A stretch of DNA of 28,129 nt from Chrysochromulina tobinii. Taxonomy: Eukaryota; Haptophyta; Prymnesiales; Chrysochromulinaceae. This document shows, one piece after another, positions 17,899-26,324 of the stretch. The stretch is taken from the NCBI GenBank assembly GCA_001275005.1, contig JWZX01001410.1, positions 1 to 28,129 of the forward strand. The letters are read 5' to 3'. Within the stretch, counting starts at the first letter, position 1; the number at the start of each line of letters is the position of its first letter. Below the pieces are notes generated by a model, which made no database searches, was not told the DNA's origin, and saw nothing but the letters and a program-made list of their open reading frames with translations. Made by a program: the position numbers and the translations under genes.

Positions 17899-18158
17899 TC
17901 TTCAAGAACAAGCTTGGCCGTGCGACCAAAAAGCAAAACTCATCGTGAAACATCCATCCAGTCATTGGAGAACCTGTAGATTGCCGTACTGAGAGAGAAG
18001 AGGTTGCCTTATGTATGCTTGGGGGGCACCGTGCATTTCGAGGGATGAATGCCTGCTTGATATGGTGGGGATTTCACAATGCATGCCTGCATGTCGTGGC
18101 CTCATGCTGTTGTCTTCAAGCCTTGTTCAACGGCCTCGACACTTGATGAGCTTAGTGT
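16120..18158 (+). repeat. Segmental direct duplication, copy B
   Basis: This is the partner of 13048-15301, in the same orientation, with starts offset by 3072 bp. It includes the coding part and 3' flank. Copy B lacks two coding insertions of copy A and has small indels in the non-coding tail. Confidence 0.9.
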
Positions 18159-18698
18159 CTCGTTGGAGGGGGCGACACAACCGTGTTCGTATGTAAGTCG
18201 GAGGTGGGTGGGTGTGGTAGCGATCTTGCCCCACGGTCGTCGTGGCGCTATGGCCGCTTGGGGGGGCACGCGCGGCGCGGGGCATTTCGACCATTCGAGG
18301 GATGAATGCCTGCTTGATGTGTACTTGATGTGTACTTGATCGGATGTGGCTAGGATGTGGCGGGGGGGATTGGTGATGCGGTGAGCCCCGATTACGGCGT
18401 AGAGACGCAGCAGCTCTAGCCACTGCGCGGAGAGAATTGAGAAAGGCAGTGCACACTGACCCACGACAGCACTGACGATCAGACTCGACCGTCTCGAAGC
18501 GGCGAAGCACTGAGACTTAACTGAGACTCGAGCGCGGTGAATGTCTCGCTTCTCGTCTCGGGCTTCTGCCTTCTCTCGTAGAGACTAGAGTCTGTGAGAG
18601 TCTCTATATTCATTCTATGAGAACAGCTACAACTTATATAGCGAGTATTGATTTTTTGTGACGATTTGTGATGTGAGCTCCCTGAACTCCCACCGTCG
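17899..18698. other. Convergent intergenic region with duplicated 3' flank
   Basis: The 800 bp between paralog B (plus) and the kinesin (minus) begin with the duplicated 3' flank (to 18158). A third, partial copy of part of that flank follows at 18257-18320. After it comes TGTACTTGATG in tandem (18318-18340) and a stretch rich in GAGACT/AGTCTC words (18500-18610). No gene is supported here. Confidence 0.45.
18257..18320 (+). repeat. Third partial copy of paralog 3'-flank sequence
   Basis: The segment GCTTGGGGGGGCAC ... GCATTTCGA ... GAGGGATGAATGCC, TGCTTGATGT matches 15161-15210 and 18017-18062, with a short insertion. It shows that part of the 3' flank was copied again without coding sequence. 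Confidence 0.8.
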
Positions 18699-21600
18699 TC
18701 ACATGCGTTGCTGATCCTCGGCGGCGCGCCGGTGCATGCGGAGCATCTGCTCTTGTTGGCTGAGCACCGCCTTGAGGTTGACAAGCTGCACCGTGAGCGA
18801 CGAAGCCTCCGCCGCCTTGGCCTCGAGCTGCGCACTGAGCATAGCCTCGCGATCGCCCATTCCGCCACCAGCAGCGCCATCGCGGGAGCGGCCCTGCTCG
18901 GCGAGGCCTCCTCCTCCGCCGCCGCCGCCGGAGCCCCCGCCAAACAGACTCTCGAAAAAGCCAGCGCCGCCAGCGCCGCCAGAAGCAGCGCCGCCAGCGC
19001 TCGCGCCAGCGCCGCCCGAGCGAGCCTGCTCGTCGCGCATCTGGAGCTCGCGGTGGAGCTCCGCCAGCTGCTGCTGCAACGCCGCCACCTGCTTGCGCGA
19101 CATGACCACGTCATTGTCGCCGACGCCGCGCGCCCGGCGCAGCGCCTCGAGCTCGGCCAGCTCGGTTGCATGGACATGGGCGAGCTCCTTACGGATCGCA
19201 TCCCGCGTCTTCTCCTCGAAGGCCTCTCGCTCGAGCCGCTCGCGCTGCCGTTGGTTCTGCGTCTCGACGACGCTGAGCTGGCTCGCGCGAGATTCCTTGA
19301 AGTGCGCAAGCTCGGCCTGTCGGATGCGATCTTGTGCATCGAGCTCCGTCCTGCGAAGCGATGCCTCGAGCGACGCGATGCGCGCCTGTGCCTCGAGACG
19401 CGCCTCCGAGCGCACCTGACGAGGGAGGCAATTATGGGTCATCAGTGATCATCAGAGGTCATCAGAGGTCATCAGAGCTCGAGACGCGCCTCCGAGCGCA
19501 CCATGTCGACACGGCGCGCCTCCGCCTCGCGACCCGCCAGCGCGAGTCGGAGCTGAGCTGCGAGCGCATCACGCTCCTCCATGGCCCGAAGCACGCTCCC
19601 CGCGTTCCCGTGCAGCCGGCTCGCGAGCACATGCGCGCGCCATGCGTGGAAGAGCTGTCGAGTCCAGCCGCGTGAACGGTGGACCTCAAAGGCGGTGAGC
19701 AGCTTGCTCAGTCGAGCCGCCGCGCCCTTCTCGGCCCGCTCTTCTTGCGCGTGCAGCATCTCATCGCGCTCGCGTGTCAGGGCAGACGTCCTCGCAAGCT
19801 CATGCCACGCATGCAGGATCCGTTGCACGGAGGCCCCGATCATCACCTTGAGGACCCGGCTCGCCATCTTCTCCTTATGGGCTGAGAAGAGCTCCTTCTG
19901 GAGCCGAGTCTCGGCGGCGCGCTCGTCCGCCGCCGAACGGCGCCTCTCGAGCTCACGAGCTCGAATCTCCCCTCGAACGAGATGGCTCCATGCGCTGAAG
20001 ACGGCGCGTTGACCGATGCAGCCGGCCACGCCGTGTAGGAGCCTCTTCGCCGCTTTCAGAGTCCTTCTCTCGAGCACCAGCTCCACCCTCTCTCGCTCCC
20101 GCTCATCCCTCTCTTGCTGGGTGAGGGTGGCCCAGGCACGAAAGGTGGCACGCAGGCCGATGCCGAAGGCGACGAGGACGCCCAGCTTGCGAGCCAGCGT
20201 CTCCTTTTGAACCATCGCCTTCTGCTCGGCCGCCAGTTTCTGGTGCTCTTGCGCTGCGGCCGCAGCACGCGCCGCACGCGCCGCCGCCGTCTCGTTCTCG
20301 AGCTGCGAGCGGAGGGCCGCATTCTCTTGCCGGTAGGCCTCGAGGGCGGTGGAGCGGCTAAGGGCCTCGAGGCGCATTGCGCCAATGGACTCGCCTGATG
20401 AGGGAGGCAATCAGAGGTCATCAGAGGTCATCAGAGGTCATCAGAAGTGATCAGCCACTGCTGATCGAGGCGCATCAATGGACTCGCCTGTAATGGCCTT
20501 CTGCTGCTCGATTTGGCGAGCGAGCTGCTTGGACTGATCCTCGGCGGTACGGCGCACCTGATGAGGCAGTAATCAGGCAATAATGAGGCAGTAATGAGGC
20601 AGGCCATCAAGGATCCTCGGCGGAACGGCGCACCTGATGAGGCAGGCCATCAAGGAGCTCATTACAGGCCCTCAGCGGGCAATCACGCTCATCCATGGCG
20701 CGGCCACGAGCTGTCATTGCTCATCAACGCACCTGGTCCGCCGCGGCGACAAGCTGTGCCGCACGCTCCCTCGATGCGAGCAGCCGCTGCGTGCGAGCGT
20801 AGCGTGCCCACGCGCTGAGGACGATGCGCACGAGACGCTCGCGCGCGCCGTGCAAGAGCTTCTCGGCGGTGACCGTACGCATCTGGAGCCAGCGCTGCAG
20901 CTGGTTCTCGTGTGCCTCCTCGGCGCTCAAGGCAGCCTCCTCCCTGTCGAGTTTGCGGAGCTCCTCCTGCTCGCTGAGCTCCGAAGTGGCCTCGGTGAGC
21001 TGCGCCTGGCACCTTGCAAGAGCGGCCTCGGCCTCATCCAAATTGCACTGCGCATCGCTCAGGTCAGCCTGCAGCTTCGCGACCTCGGCTTTGGCAGCCT
21101 CGAGCTCCCTCTCATGCGCGCGCCTCTCATGCGCACGATCGAGCTCCGATCTCTCGAGCTCGCCCAATCTCCGCTGCATCCTCGCGAGCTGCTCGGGCGA
21201 GGTGGCCTGCTGGTGCGCCGAGAGCATCTGCAGCTGCTGCTGCAGGCTGAGCACCTCCGCCTGCTGCTGCTGCACCTGCTGCATGAGCGCAGCCCCTCGC
21301 GCGTGGGCGGCCTGCGTCGCGACACTCGCCTCGGCGGCCTCGCGACGCGCCTCGGCTAGCTGTGCCTTCCACGCCTCCTCGGCTGCGAGACGGCGCCGCT
21401 CGCGCTCCTGCACGTCGCCATACCGGTGCCCCTTTTCATCGGCGAGCCTTTGCTCGAAGCTCCTCTGCTGCTTCCCCTTTTCGTCCTCGAGCTCGGCCAC
21501 TCGCCGCTGAAGCGCGCCTAGCTCGGCGGCGTGAGTCTGGCTCGCCTCGTCCACCTGCGCCGCCGCGAGCGAGCGCGCCACCTTCACCTCGGCCTCGAGC

Positions 21601-24600
21601 TCGAGGAGGCGCTTCTTGTAGCCCTCTCTCTCTTGGGCAGCCTCGCCGCTGTTCGCCTCGCGTTGCCTTTTGTGGAAGGCGCGCACCATCGCCTTCTCCT
21701 CGTCGAGAGCTTCGCGCACCTGTGGAGGAATGCAATCGGGGACGCCATCGGAGTCGCACTCGATCGCACTCTGAGGACTGATGAGGGACGCCATCAAGTC
21801 GGCACTCAACCAGGGCAATCACGCTCATCAGGGGGCTGATGAGGGAGGCCATCGAGGGAGGATGAGGGAGGCCATGAAGTCGGCACGAAACCAGGGCAAT
21901 CACGCTCATCAGCCGCACACACACACACACACACACACCTCGCGAAGGTGGTTCATCTTCTCAGCGAGGGCGGCAAGATCCGTGCGCTCATCTCCAGCGC
22001 TCGTGAGCGCCTCGAGCACGGCCATCAGCTTCACAATGCGCCGCTCGTGCGTCTCCATCTCGCGAGCTCGCTGCGCCTCCACCTCGCCCACCTTCTTCTC
22101 GCCAGTGCCTCGCAGACCGCGTATCTCGTCCTCGAGCTCCCGCAGACGCTTCGCCTGCGACGCCTCACGCTCGCGCACCTGCTGCAGCTCCATCTGCTGC
22201 AGCTTGTGCTGTGAGGCCGTCTTAAAGTTGCGTACCTCGTCCTGCAGCAGGTTCACCTTACTGCGGCTCGCCTCGCGCTCGCCAAGCTGATCGAGCTCCC
22301 ATCGCAATCTCTCAATCTCCGCGGCCTTATCCCGCTCGCCATCCTGAGCTCGCTTGAGCTCGGACTTGTAGATGCGGCCCTGCTGCTTGCGGCCCTCCTC
22401 GGCGCGCTCCGCGGCCCGGGCCACATGACGGAGCTTCTCCTTGAGCACTTGCACCTGAGGAGGGAGGCACTTGGGAGCAAATCAGGGAGCAATCAGGGAG
22501 CAATCATGGAGCAACCAGGCGGATTCCGAGCGCAATCCAGTGCAATCCCTCCCTTCCAATCCAGTGCAATCGAGTGCAATCCCTTCCAATCCAGTGCAAT
22601 CGAGTGCAATCCAGTGCCATCCAGTGCCATCCAGTGCCATCCAATGCCACTACCTGCCCCTCGAGTGAACCGGCGCCCTCGCCTAGGTCGCCCAACACGC
22701 CGCCCCAGTCAAAGGCACCTCCGTCGTCGAGGAGCAGCTGGGCATTGCCGTTAGGCGAGCCGCCAGAGCCTGAAGAGGCACCGAACCCAAAGCCGCCTGA
22801 GCATGTCGCCGAGCCGACGCCGCCTCCCACGCCGCCGCCGCCGCTGGCGCCGCCGCCGGCACCGCCGCCTAGGGCGGATGAGAAGGCGGCGCGCGACACG
22901 CTGCTCACGTGTGCCGAGGCCGGTGGGCGCGGCAGGCCCGTCCTCGGATCGACAGCCGGCGGCGGCGGCAGCGAGGGCCAGAACTCGGGAGATTGCGGCA
23001 GATGGCCGGACGACTGGCCGATGCCATATAAGGGAGGCGATCTCGGCAACTCAATCGGTGGGGGGGGTGAAGTTCCCTTGAGCTGCATCCCAAGCTCCCG
23101 TGCCCTCCCTCGCGAGGGAGGCGCCGTCCCAAGCGCCCAGGCTCGCGAACGCAGGCGCCGTACCAGGCACTTGCTCGTCCGCCCACGCCCGTGCCGCTCC
23201 GTACGCGCTGTGCGGCTCGGCGATTGCATCTCGGCTGAGCTCGGCGCTGAGGGCTCGGCCGAGCGGCGCCGTGGCCGAACCGTTGAACCGGCCGGCCGCC
23301 GCGCCGCCCTGAGCGCCCGAGACAGCGCCCGAGCCGCCGCCGAAGGACGCACGTGGCGGCCGGTGCTTCTGGCGCGCGCCGTACTGAGCGTCGCCGCCCC
23401 CCTTCGTTGGGGTCGCGTCCGCCCCGAGCTTGGGCGCCGTGCTGGGCGCCCCTGGTTTGGGCGGCGTCGCGTCGCGCTTCTTGTCGACGGAGCTGGAACG
23501 TGCCTCGTGTGCGAGGTTGCGCGTGGCGACGTTCACCACCGCGCGCGCGCGCGACGCAAAGTGTAGCGTCGAGAGGGACTCGTGCAGCGACGAGATCGAG
23601 GGCGAGATGGTGCACAGCATGACGCAGAGCGCGGATCCACCCAAACTCTCCTTGAGGAGGTGGGTCAATTTCGAGTTGCGATAGGGCACGTGCGCGGCTG
23701 AGTCCTTACCGGTAGCTGACGAGGCGCCGCCCTGAGCGCCGCCCGCCGCTCCCGGCGGTGGCGGCGGCTGCTGCGGCGGCTGCTGCTGCTGCTGCTCGGC
23801 GAGCGTCTTGATGACCAGTCCGAGGGTCGTGAGGCTCTGGTTGATCGCGATCGCCTCTTGCTGACGCGCGGGCGCGTCGCCCGCGTCCTTGTACCGCTCC
23901 GAGCCAGCGAGATCGACGAGGTGCGCGCGCGAGGTGACTGTCTTGCCGCCTCCCGCGCGCGAGCGGGCGGGCAGCGTCAGCGCAAGCGTGAGCAGCGCGT
24001 GCGAGCGCGACGAGTGCGCATTCATCTTGGTCGCGGCCGTGATGCGCGCACCTTCCGCCTTGGCGAGCAGTTGCAGGAGCTCCTTCGCGGATTGCACGCG
24101 CGGCTCGCTGAGACCTTGGACGTGCACGCCCTTGGCCTCCGAGCGGCGCAGGCGAAGCTCCGCCTTCGAGCTCGGATCGAGCAGGTCGAAGAAGGTCTCG
24201 TTGTGCAGCTGGCAGTAGCTCACATGCACCTTGGCTCCCGGGATCGCGCCCACGCGCTCGAAGAGCTCGGCGCCAAAGCGCGGGATGATGCCCGCCGCGC
24301 GCGCGCGCTCGGCGGGCGAGGCTGTCTCGTCGCTGCTGCCCATCATGCTGAACGTCTTGCCGCTGCCCGTCTGGCCGTAGGCCAGGATCGTGCAGTTGAA
24401 GCCGTCGAAGAGCGCCGCCATCGGGCTGGCGACGAGCTCCGTGTACACCTCGTGCTGCGCCGCCGATTCGGCAAAGCACGCGTCGAACGTGAACGTCGCC
24501 TCCTCCTCACCCGAGGTCACCGTCACTGTCGTGTTCGACGGCATAGCGATGCACGGCTCGCCATCGGCCGGCGTGGACGGCCGGCATCGCACGGCGACCC

Positions 24601-24646
24601 GTACGGGCAGCCGCGCCGCCGCGGAGGTGGCGTCGCCCGAGCCCAT
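18699..24646 (-). CDS. Kinesin heavy chain with coiled-coil and Sfi1-like AW-repeat tail
   Basis: Six inferred exons: 24646-22654, 22454-21939, 21719-20733, 20557-20488, 20394-19502 and 19415-18699, about 1724 residues if the exon 1 frame break is corrected. The N-terminal motor domain (about 12-375) has CRPS, the P-loop GQTGSGKT (91-98), switch I NAHSSRSHA (209-217), switch II DLAGSE (245-250) and PYRNSKLTHLL, so it should hydrolyse ATP and move on microtubules. A Gln/Pro/Gly insertion (about 284-317) sits at the loop 12 position. After a Pro/Gly/Ala-rich region the tail is mostly coiled coil. Five segments with a central AW pair (LSAWARYAR, FRAWATLTQ, FSAWSHLVR, LHAWHELAR, FHAWRAHVL) resemble Sfi1-type centrin-binding repeats. 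The frame changes at a run of eight C in exon 1 (23060-23067): with seven C the reading continues as FTPPPIELPRSPPLYG; with eight it stops at 23051. All exon joins keep phase. The exact kinesin family is unclear. Confidence 0.9.
19416..19501 (-). other. Kinesin intron 5
   Basis: This 86-bp GT-AG intron (donor GTGCGCTCGG, acceptor CTCGTCAG) has a perfect 25-bp direct repeat across its two splice sites (19392-19416 and 19478-19502), offset exactly 86. The interior, in sense, is CTGATGACCT repeats then ATTGCCTCCCTCGTCAG. Skipping it avoids an immediate TGA after LEL. Confidence 0.85.
20395..20487 (-). other. Kinesin intron 4, GC-AG type
   Basis: This 93-bp intron starts GCGAGTCC and ends CTCATCAG. 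A 15-bp exact repeat spans both sites (20383-20397 and 20476-20490), offset 93, preceded by a further shared GGCGCAT. Phase 1 joining gives AIT|GESIGAMRL. The interior has three CTGATGACCT units. No GT donor fits the phase. Confidence 0.8.
20558..20732 (-). other. Kinesin intron 3, with copy of exon 4 start inside
   Basis: This 175-bp GT-AG intron has GTGCG after both sites (CAGGTGCG shared). Inside, 20611-20633 is a near-copy (two mismatches) of the start of exon 4 (20535-20557), itself preceded by CTCATCAG. It also holds a module with inverted ends shared with intron 2, and TTACTGCC-type repeats. Confidence 0.75.
20634..20694 (-). repeat. Inverted-end module in kinesin intron 3
   Basis: In sense it carries GATGAGCGTGATTGCCC at one end and CTTGATGGCCTGCCTCATCAG-like sequence at the other. 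The same words bound the two modules of intron 2, giving complementary ends GATGAG/CTCATC. Confidence 0.7.
21778..21831 (-). repeat. Inverted-end module 1 in kinesin intron 2
   Basis: A 54-bp unit with CTGATGAG at one end and CTCATCAG at the other, a perfect 8-bp inverted pair. The inner part includes TTGCCCTGGTT and GTGCCGACTT in sense. Confidence 0.8.
21836..21912 (-). repeat. Inverted-end module 2 in kinesin intron 2
   Basis: A 77-bp version of the previous module with the same CTGATGAG/CTCATCAG ends and an internal duplication of about 23 bp around GATGAGGGAGGCCAT (plus strand). Confidence 0.8.
22455..22653 (-). other. Kinesin intron 1
   Basis: This 199-bp intron runs from CAG|GTAGTGG to CTCCTCAG|GTGCAAG. 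The interior in sense is GGATGGCACT and GGATTGCACT units, then GATTGCTCCCT units and TGCCTCCCTCCTCAG. Only CAGGT is shared across the splice sites, so duplication evidence is weak here. Joining gives EGQ|VQVLKEKL in frame. Confidence 0.75.
23060..23067 (-). other. Frame break at C8 homopolymer in kinesin exon 1
   Basis: Eight C (sense) end the motor frame 4 codons later at TGA 23051. The adjacent frame is open through 22654 and has coherent Pro/Gly/Ser-rich sequence leading to a correct splice donor. One fewer C joins them. A sequencing or assembly error is most likely; a true pseudogene or slippage polymorphism is possible. Confidence 0.75.
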
Positions 24647-24895
24647 GGGTTACGGACGTCTCCTGTGGCACGTCTCGACCTAGACTGACTCCGTCTGCAC
24701 CGTCGATGTCCGCTGTACCTCCACCCCTCAAAATGGACGGCGCCTCAACCCAAGCCGTGCGGAAAAGCTCCAAGTGCGTTGAAGAGGTGCTCGCAAAACC
24801 CCTTTTTTTCTGGTTCACGACGGGGCATCTCGTTTTTTGGTGCATCGGCGCCCTCGCCGCTTCCGCCACCGCCGCCGGTTCCGCTGCCAGCGCCG
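24647..24895. promoter_or_regulatory. Divergent region between kinesin and KLC-like TPR gene
   Basis: Only 249 bp separate the two chosen ATGs. An alternative plus-strand ATG at 24706 opens a 76-codon frame that is not in frame with the TPR region, so most of this is probably shared promoter and 5' UTR. No clear TATA box is seen; runs of seven and six T lie at about 24802 and 24833. Confidence 0.4.
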
Positions 24896-25645
24896 ATGCC
24901 GTCGACACCGCAACAACCAACATTGTCGGAAGATGAGGAGGTCGCCGCGCTGCGCGCGCTGCTGAACAGTGGCCCTCGGACCAACCGCGCACGGCCCCCA
25001 GCCCTCTCCCCGAACAAGTCGCCGGCACGGCCCGGCGCCGCCGCCAGCGGGGACCAGGCGGCACGGCTGCTGGAGCTCCTGCAGGACAAATCGGGGCTCG
25101 ACCAGGCGAGGCCGATGCTCGAGGCCGAGCTGCGCCAGCGCGAGGCGACCAAGGGCCCCAACTCGCCCGAGACGCTCCTTAGCGTCACTTGTCTCGCGAT
25201 GCTGCTTCAGGCCAAGGGCGAGCTTGCGGAGGCGCGCCCACTCTACGAGCGCGCGCTCATGGGCTTCGAGAAGCAGTACGGGCCCAACCACCGCGACACG
25301 CTCATCGCGGTCAACAACCTCGCGGTGCTCCTCAAGTCGATGGGCCAGCTAGACGCGGCGCGGCCGCTCTACGAGCGTGTGCTCGCGGGCGACGAGCAGC
25401 AACTCGGGCCGAGCCACCCGCACACGCTCGACAGCGTGTATAACCTGGCGCGACTGCTGCATGCGGAGGGCAAGACTGCGGAGGCCATCCCGCTCTTCCA
25501 GCGCGAGCTCGCCGGCTGCGAGCAGCAGTACGGCATCACGCACAACGAGACCAAGACGTCAGCGGCCAACCTATATAATCTCCATCTCGAGCTCGGGCAG
25601 ACGAAGCCGGCGGAGGCGCTGCGCGTCAAGTACGCGCTCGGCTGA
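24896..25645 (+). CDS. Kinesin-light-chain-type TPR protein
   Basis: The frame from ATG 24896 (MPSTPQQPTLSEDEEVAAL) gives 249 residues; the upstream extension has no ATG. After a Pro/Ala-rich N-terminus, four 42-residue TPRs of kinesin light chain type begin at about residue 95: GPNSPETLLSVTCLAMLLQA, GPNHRDTLIAVNNLAVLLKS, GPSHPHTLDSVYNLARLLHA and a diverged GITHNETKTSAANLYNLHLE, each followed by EARPLYERAL-like helices. Such TPRs bind peptides in cargo adaptors and kinesin light chains. True KLCs are longer and have an N-terminal coiled coil that binds the heavy chain, which is not obvious here, so it is KLC-like rather than a proven light chain. Similar TPR proteins are abundant in protists, so the neighbouring kinesin may be coincidence. 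Confidence 0.85.
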   Translation: MPSTPQQPTLSEDEEVAALRALLNSGPRTNRARPPALSPNKSPARPGAAASGDQAARLLELLQDKSGLDQARPMLEAELRQREATKGPNSPETLLSVTCLAMLLQAKGELAEARPLYERALMGFEKQYGPNHRDTLIAVNNLAVLLKSMGQLDAARPLYERVLAGDEQQLGPSHPHTLDSVYNLARLLHAEGKTAEAIPLFQRELAGCEQQYGITHNETKTSAANLYNLHLELGQTKPAEALRVKYALG

Positions 25646-26324
25646 GCGCGTGCGAGCACTCAGGCGGGTGCGGCACGCATGCACGTGAGTGAGTAAGAGC
25701 ACGGTGCTTTCCTCAGAATGGCACCCGGCTCGGCCGTGGAGACGGTTATGGAGACGACGCACATGCGTGAAACCTCAGGTGCAGGTGTATGGACGCGGCG
25801 GGCGGCGCTGGGGAGGCGTGTTGTCCACCCCCCCCGATGCACTGTCATGTGGACCGATCGAAGGCTCTTATTGCGAAGTAGCGTCGTGTGCCGGCGGGGA
25901 CCGCGTCCGGGACCCCGGGCGACAACTACGTGCGAGAAAGGAAAGCATGCGTTATCCGTTTCGTATTAACGAGATTCTTTATTTTGTTTAATACGCGATA
26001 CGCCCCCGGTCCGCGCGGTCGACGTGTCGGTGTTGAAGGCACCCGGGTCAACCCGGCGGGAGGCCTCGCGGCGGGCCGGAGCCCCGGACGCGCCTCGCAC
26101 GGGGCGCCGTCGCTCTGCTCGTACTCGGCTCGCTGGCTCGCTGCCCCCGATAGTAGTGCAGCTCTAGGCTGGGAGGGATATTGTTTCTTCTCCGATCTGC
26201 TGATCTCGTGAACCGCACTGTCCGGCGCGGGTTGGGGGCCGCGGTGCGGTGTGGTGCACGCGCACAACGGCGCGTCAGCGTCGAACGCGCGTGATGAGGC
26301 GCCTCATCACAGCGGACGCTAGCG
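25646..26324. other. Convergent intergenic region
   Basis: About 680 bp between two tail-to-tail stop codons. It contains an AT-rich patch (25960-26000), GC-rich low-complexity sequence, and a perfect 20-bp palindrome just before the stop of the transporter gene. No RNA gene or further CDS is supported. Confidence 0.45.
26291..26310. repeat. Perfect 20-bp palindrome
   Basis: GTGATGAGGCGCCTCATCAC reads the same on both strands. It lies 15 bp beyond the stop codon of the minus-strand transporter, so it would be in its 3' UTR and could form a hairpin in RNA. The arms contain TGATGAG/CTCATCA, the words that bound the modules of kinesin introns 2 and 3. Confidence 0.85.

Larger units (their letters stand above)
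21720..21938 (-). other. Kinesin intron 2, begins with (GT)11
   Basis: This 219-bp intron starts directly with a GT dinucleotide microsatellite (21916-21938 on the plus strand as CA), so many in-register GT donors compete. It then has two modules with CTGATGAG...CTCATCAG-type inverted ends. The acceptor is CCTCCACAG|GTGCGCGAAG. Flanking exons are both in phase 0. Confidence 0.75.

Noticed and set aside
18708-19448. Plus-strand open frame opposite the last kinesin exon
   Set aside because: Antisense to coiled-coil coding DNA, which gives long Leu/Ala/Arg frames; splice joins and phase support the minus strand.
19416-20487. Box C/D snoRNA genes in kinesin introns 4 and 5
   Set aside because: UGAUGA and CUGA words are there, but as short tandem repeats without terminal stem or guide spacing; kept only as a remark.
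22504-23352. Independent Pro/Gly-rich gene on the minus strand
   Set aside because: It is the continuation of the kinesin exon 1 frame after the C8 run and ends in the donor that joins to exon 2.
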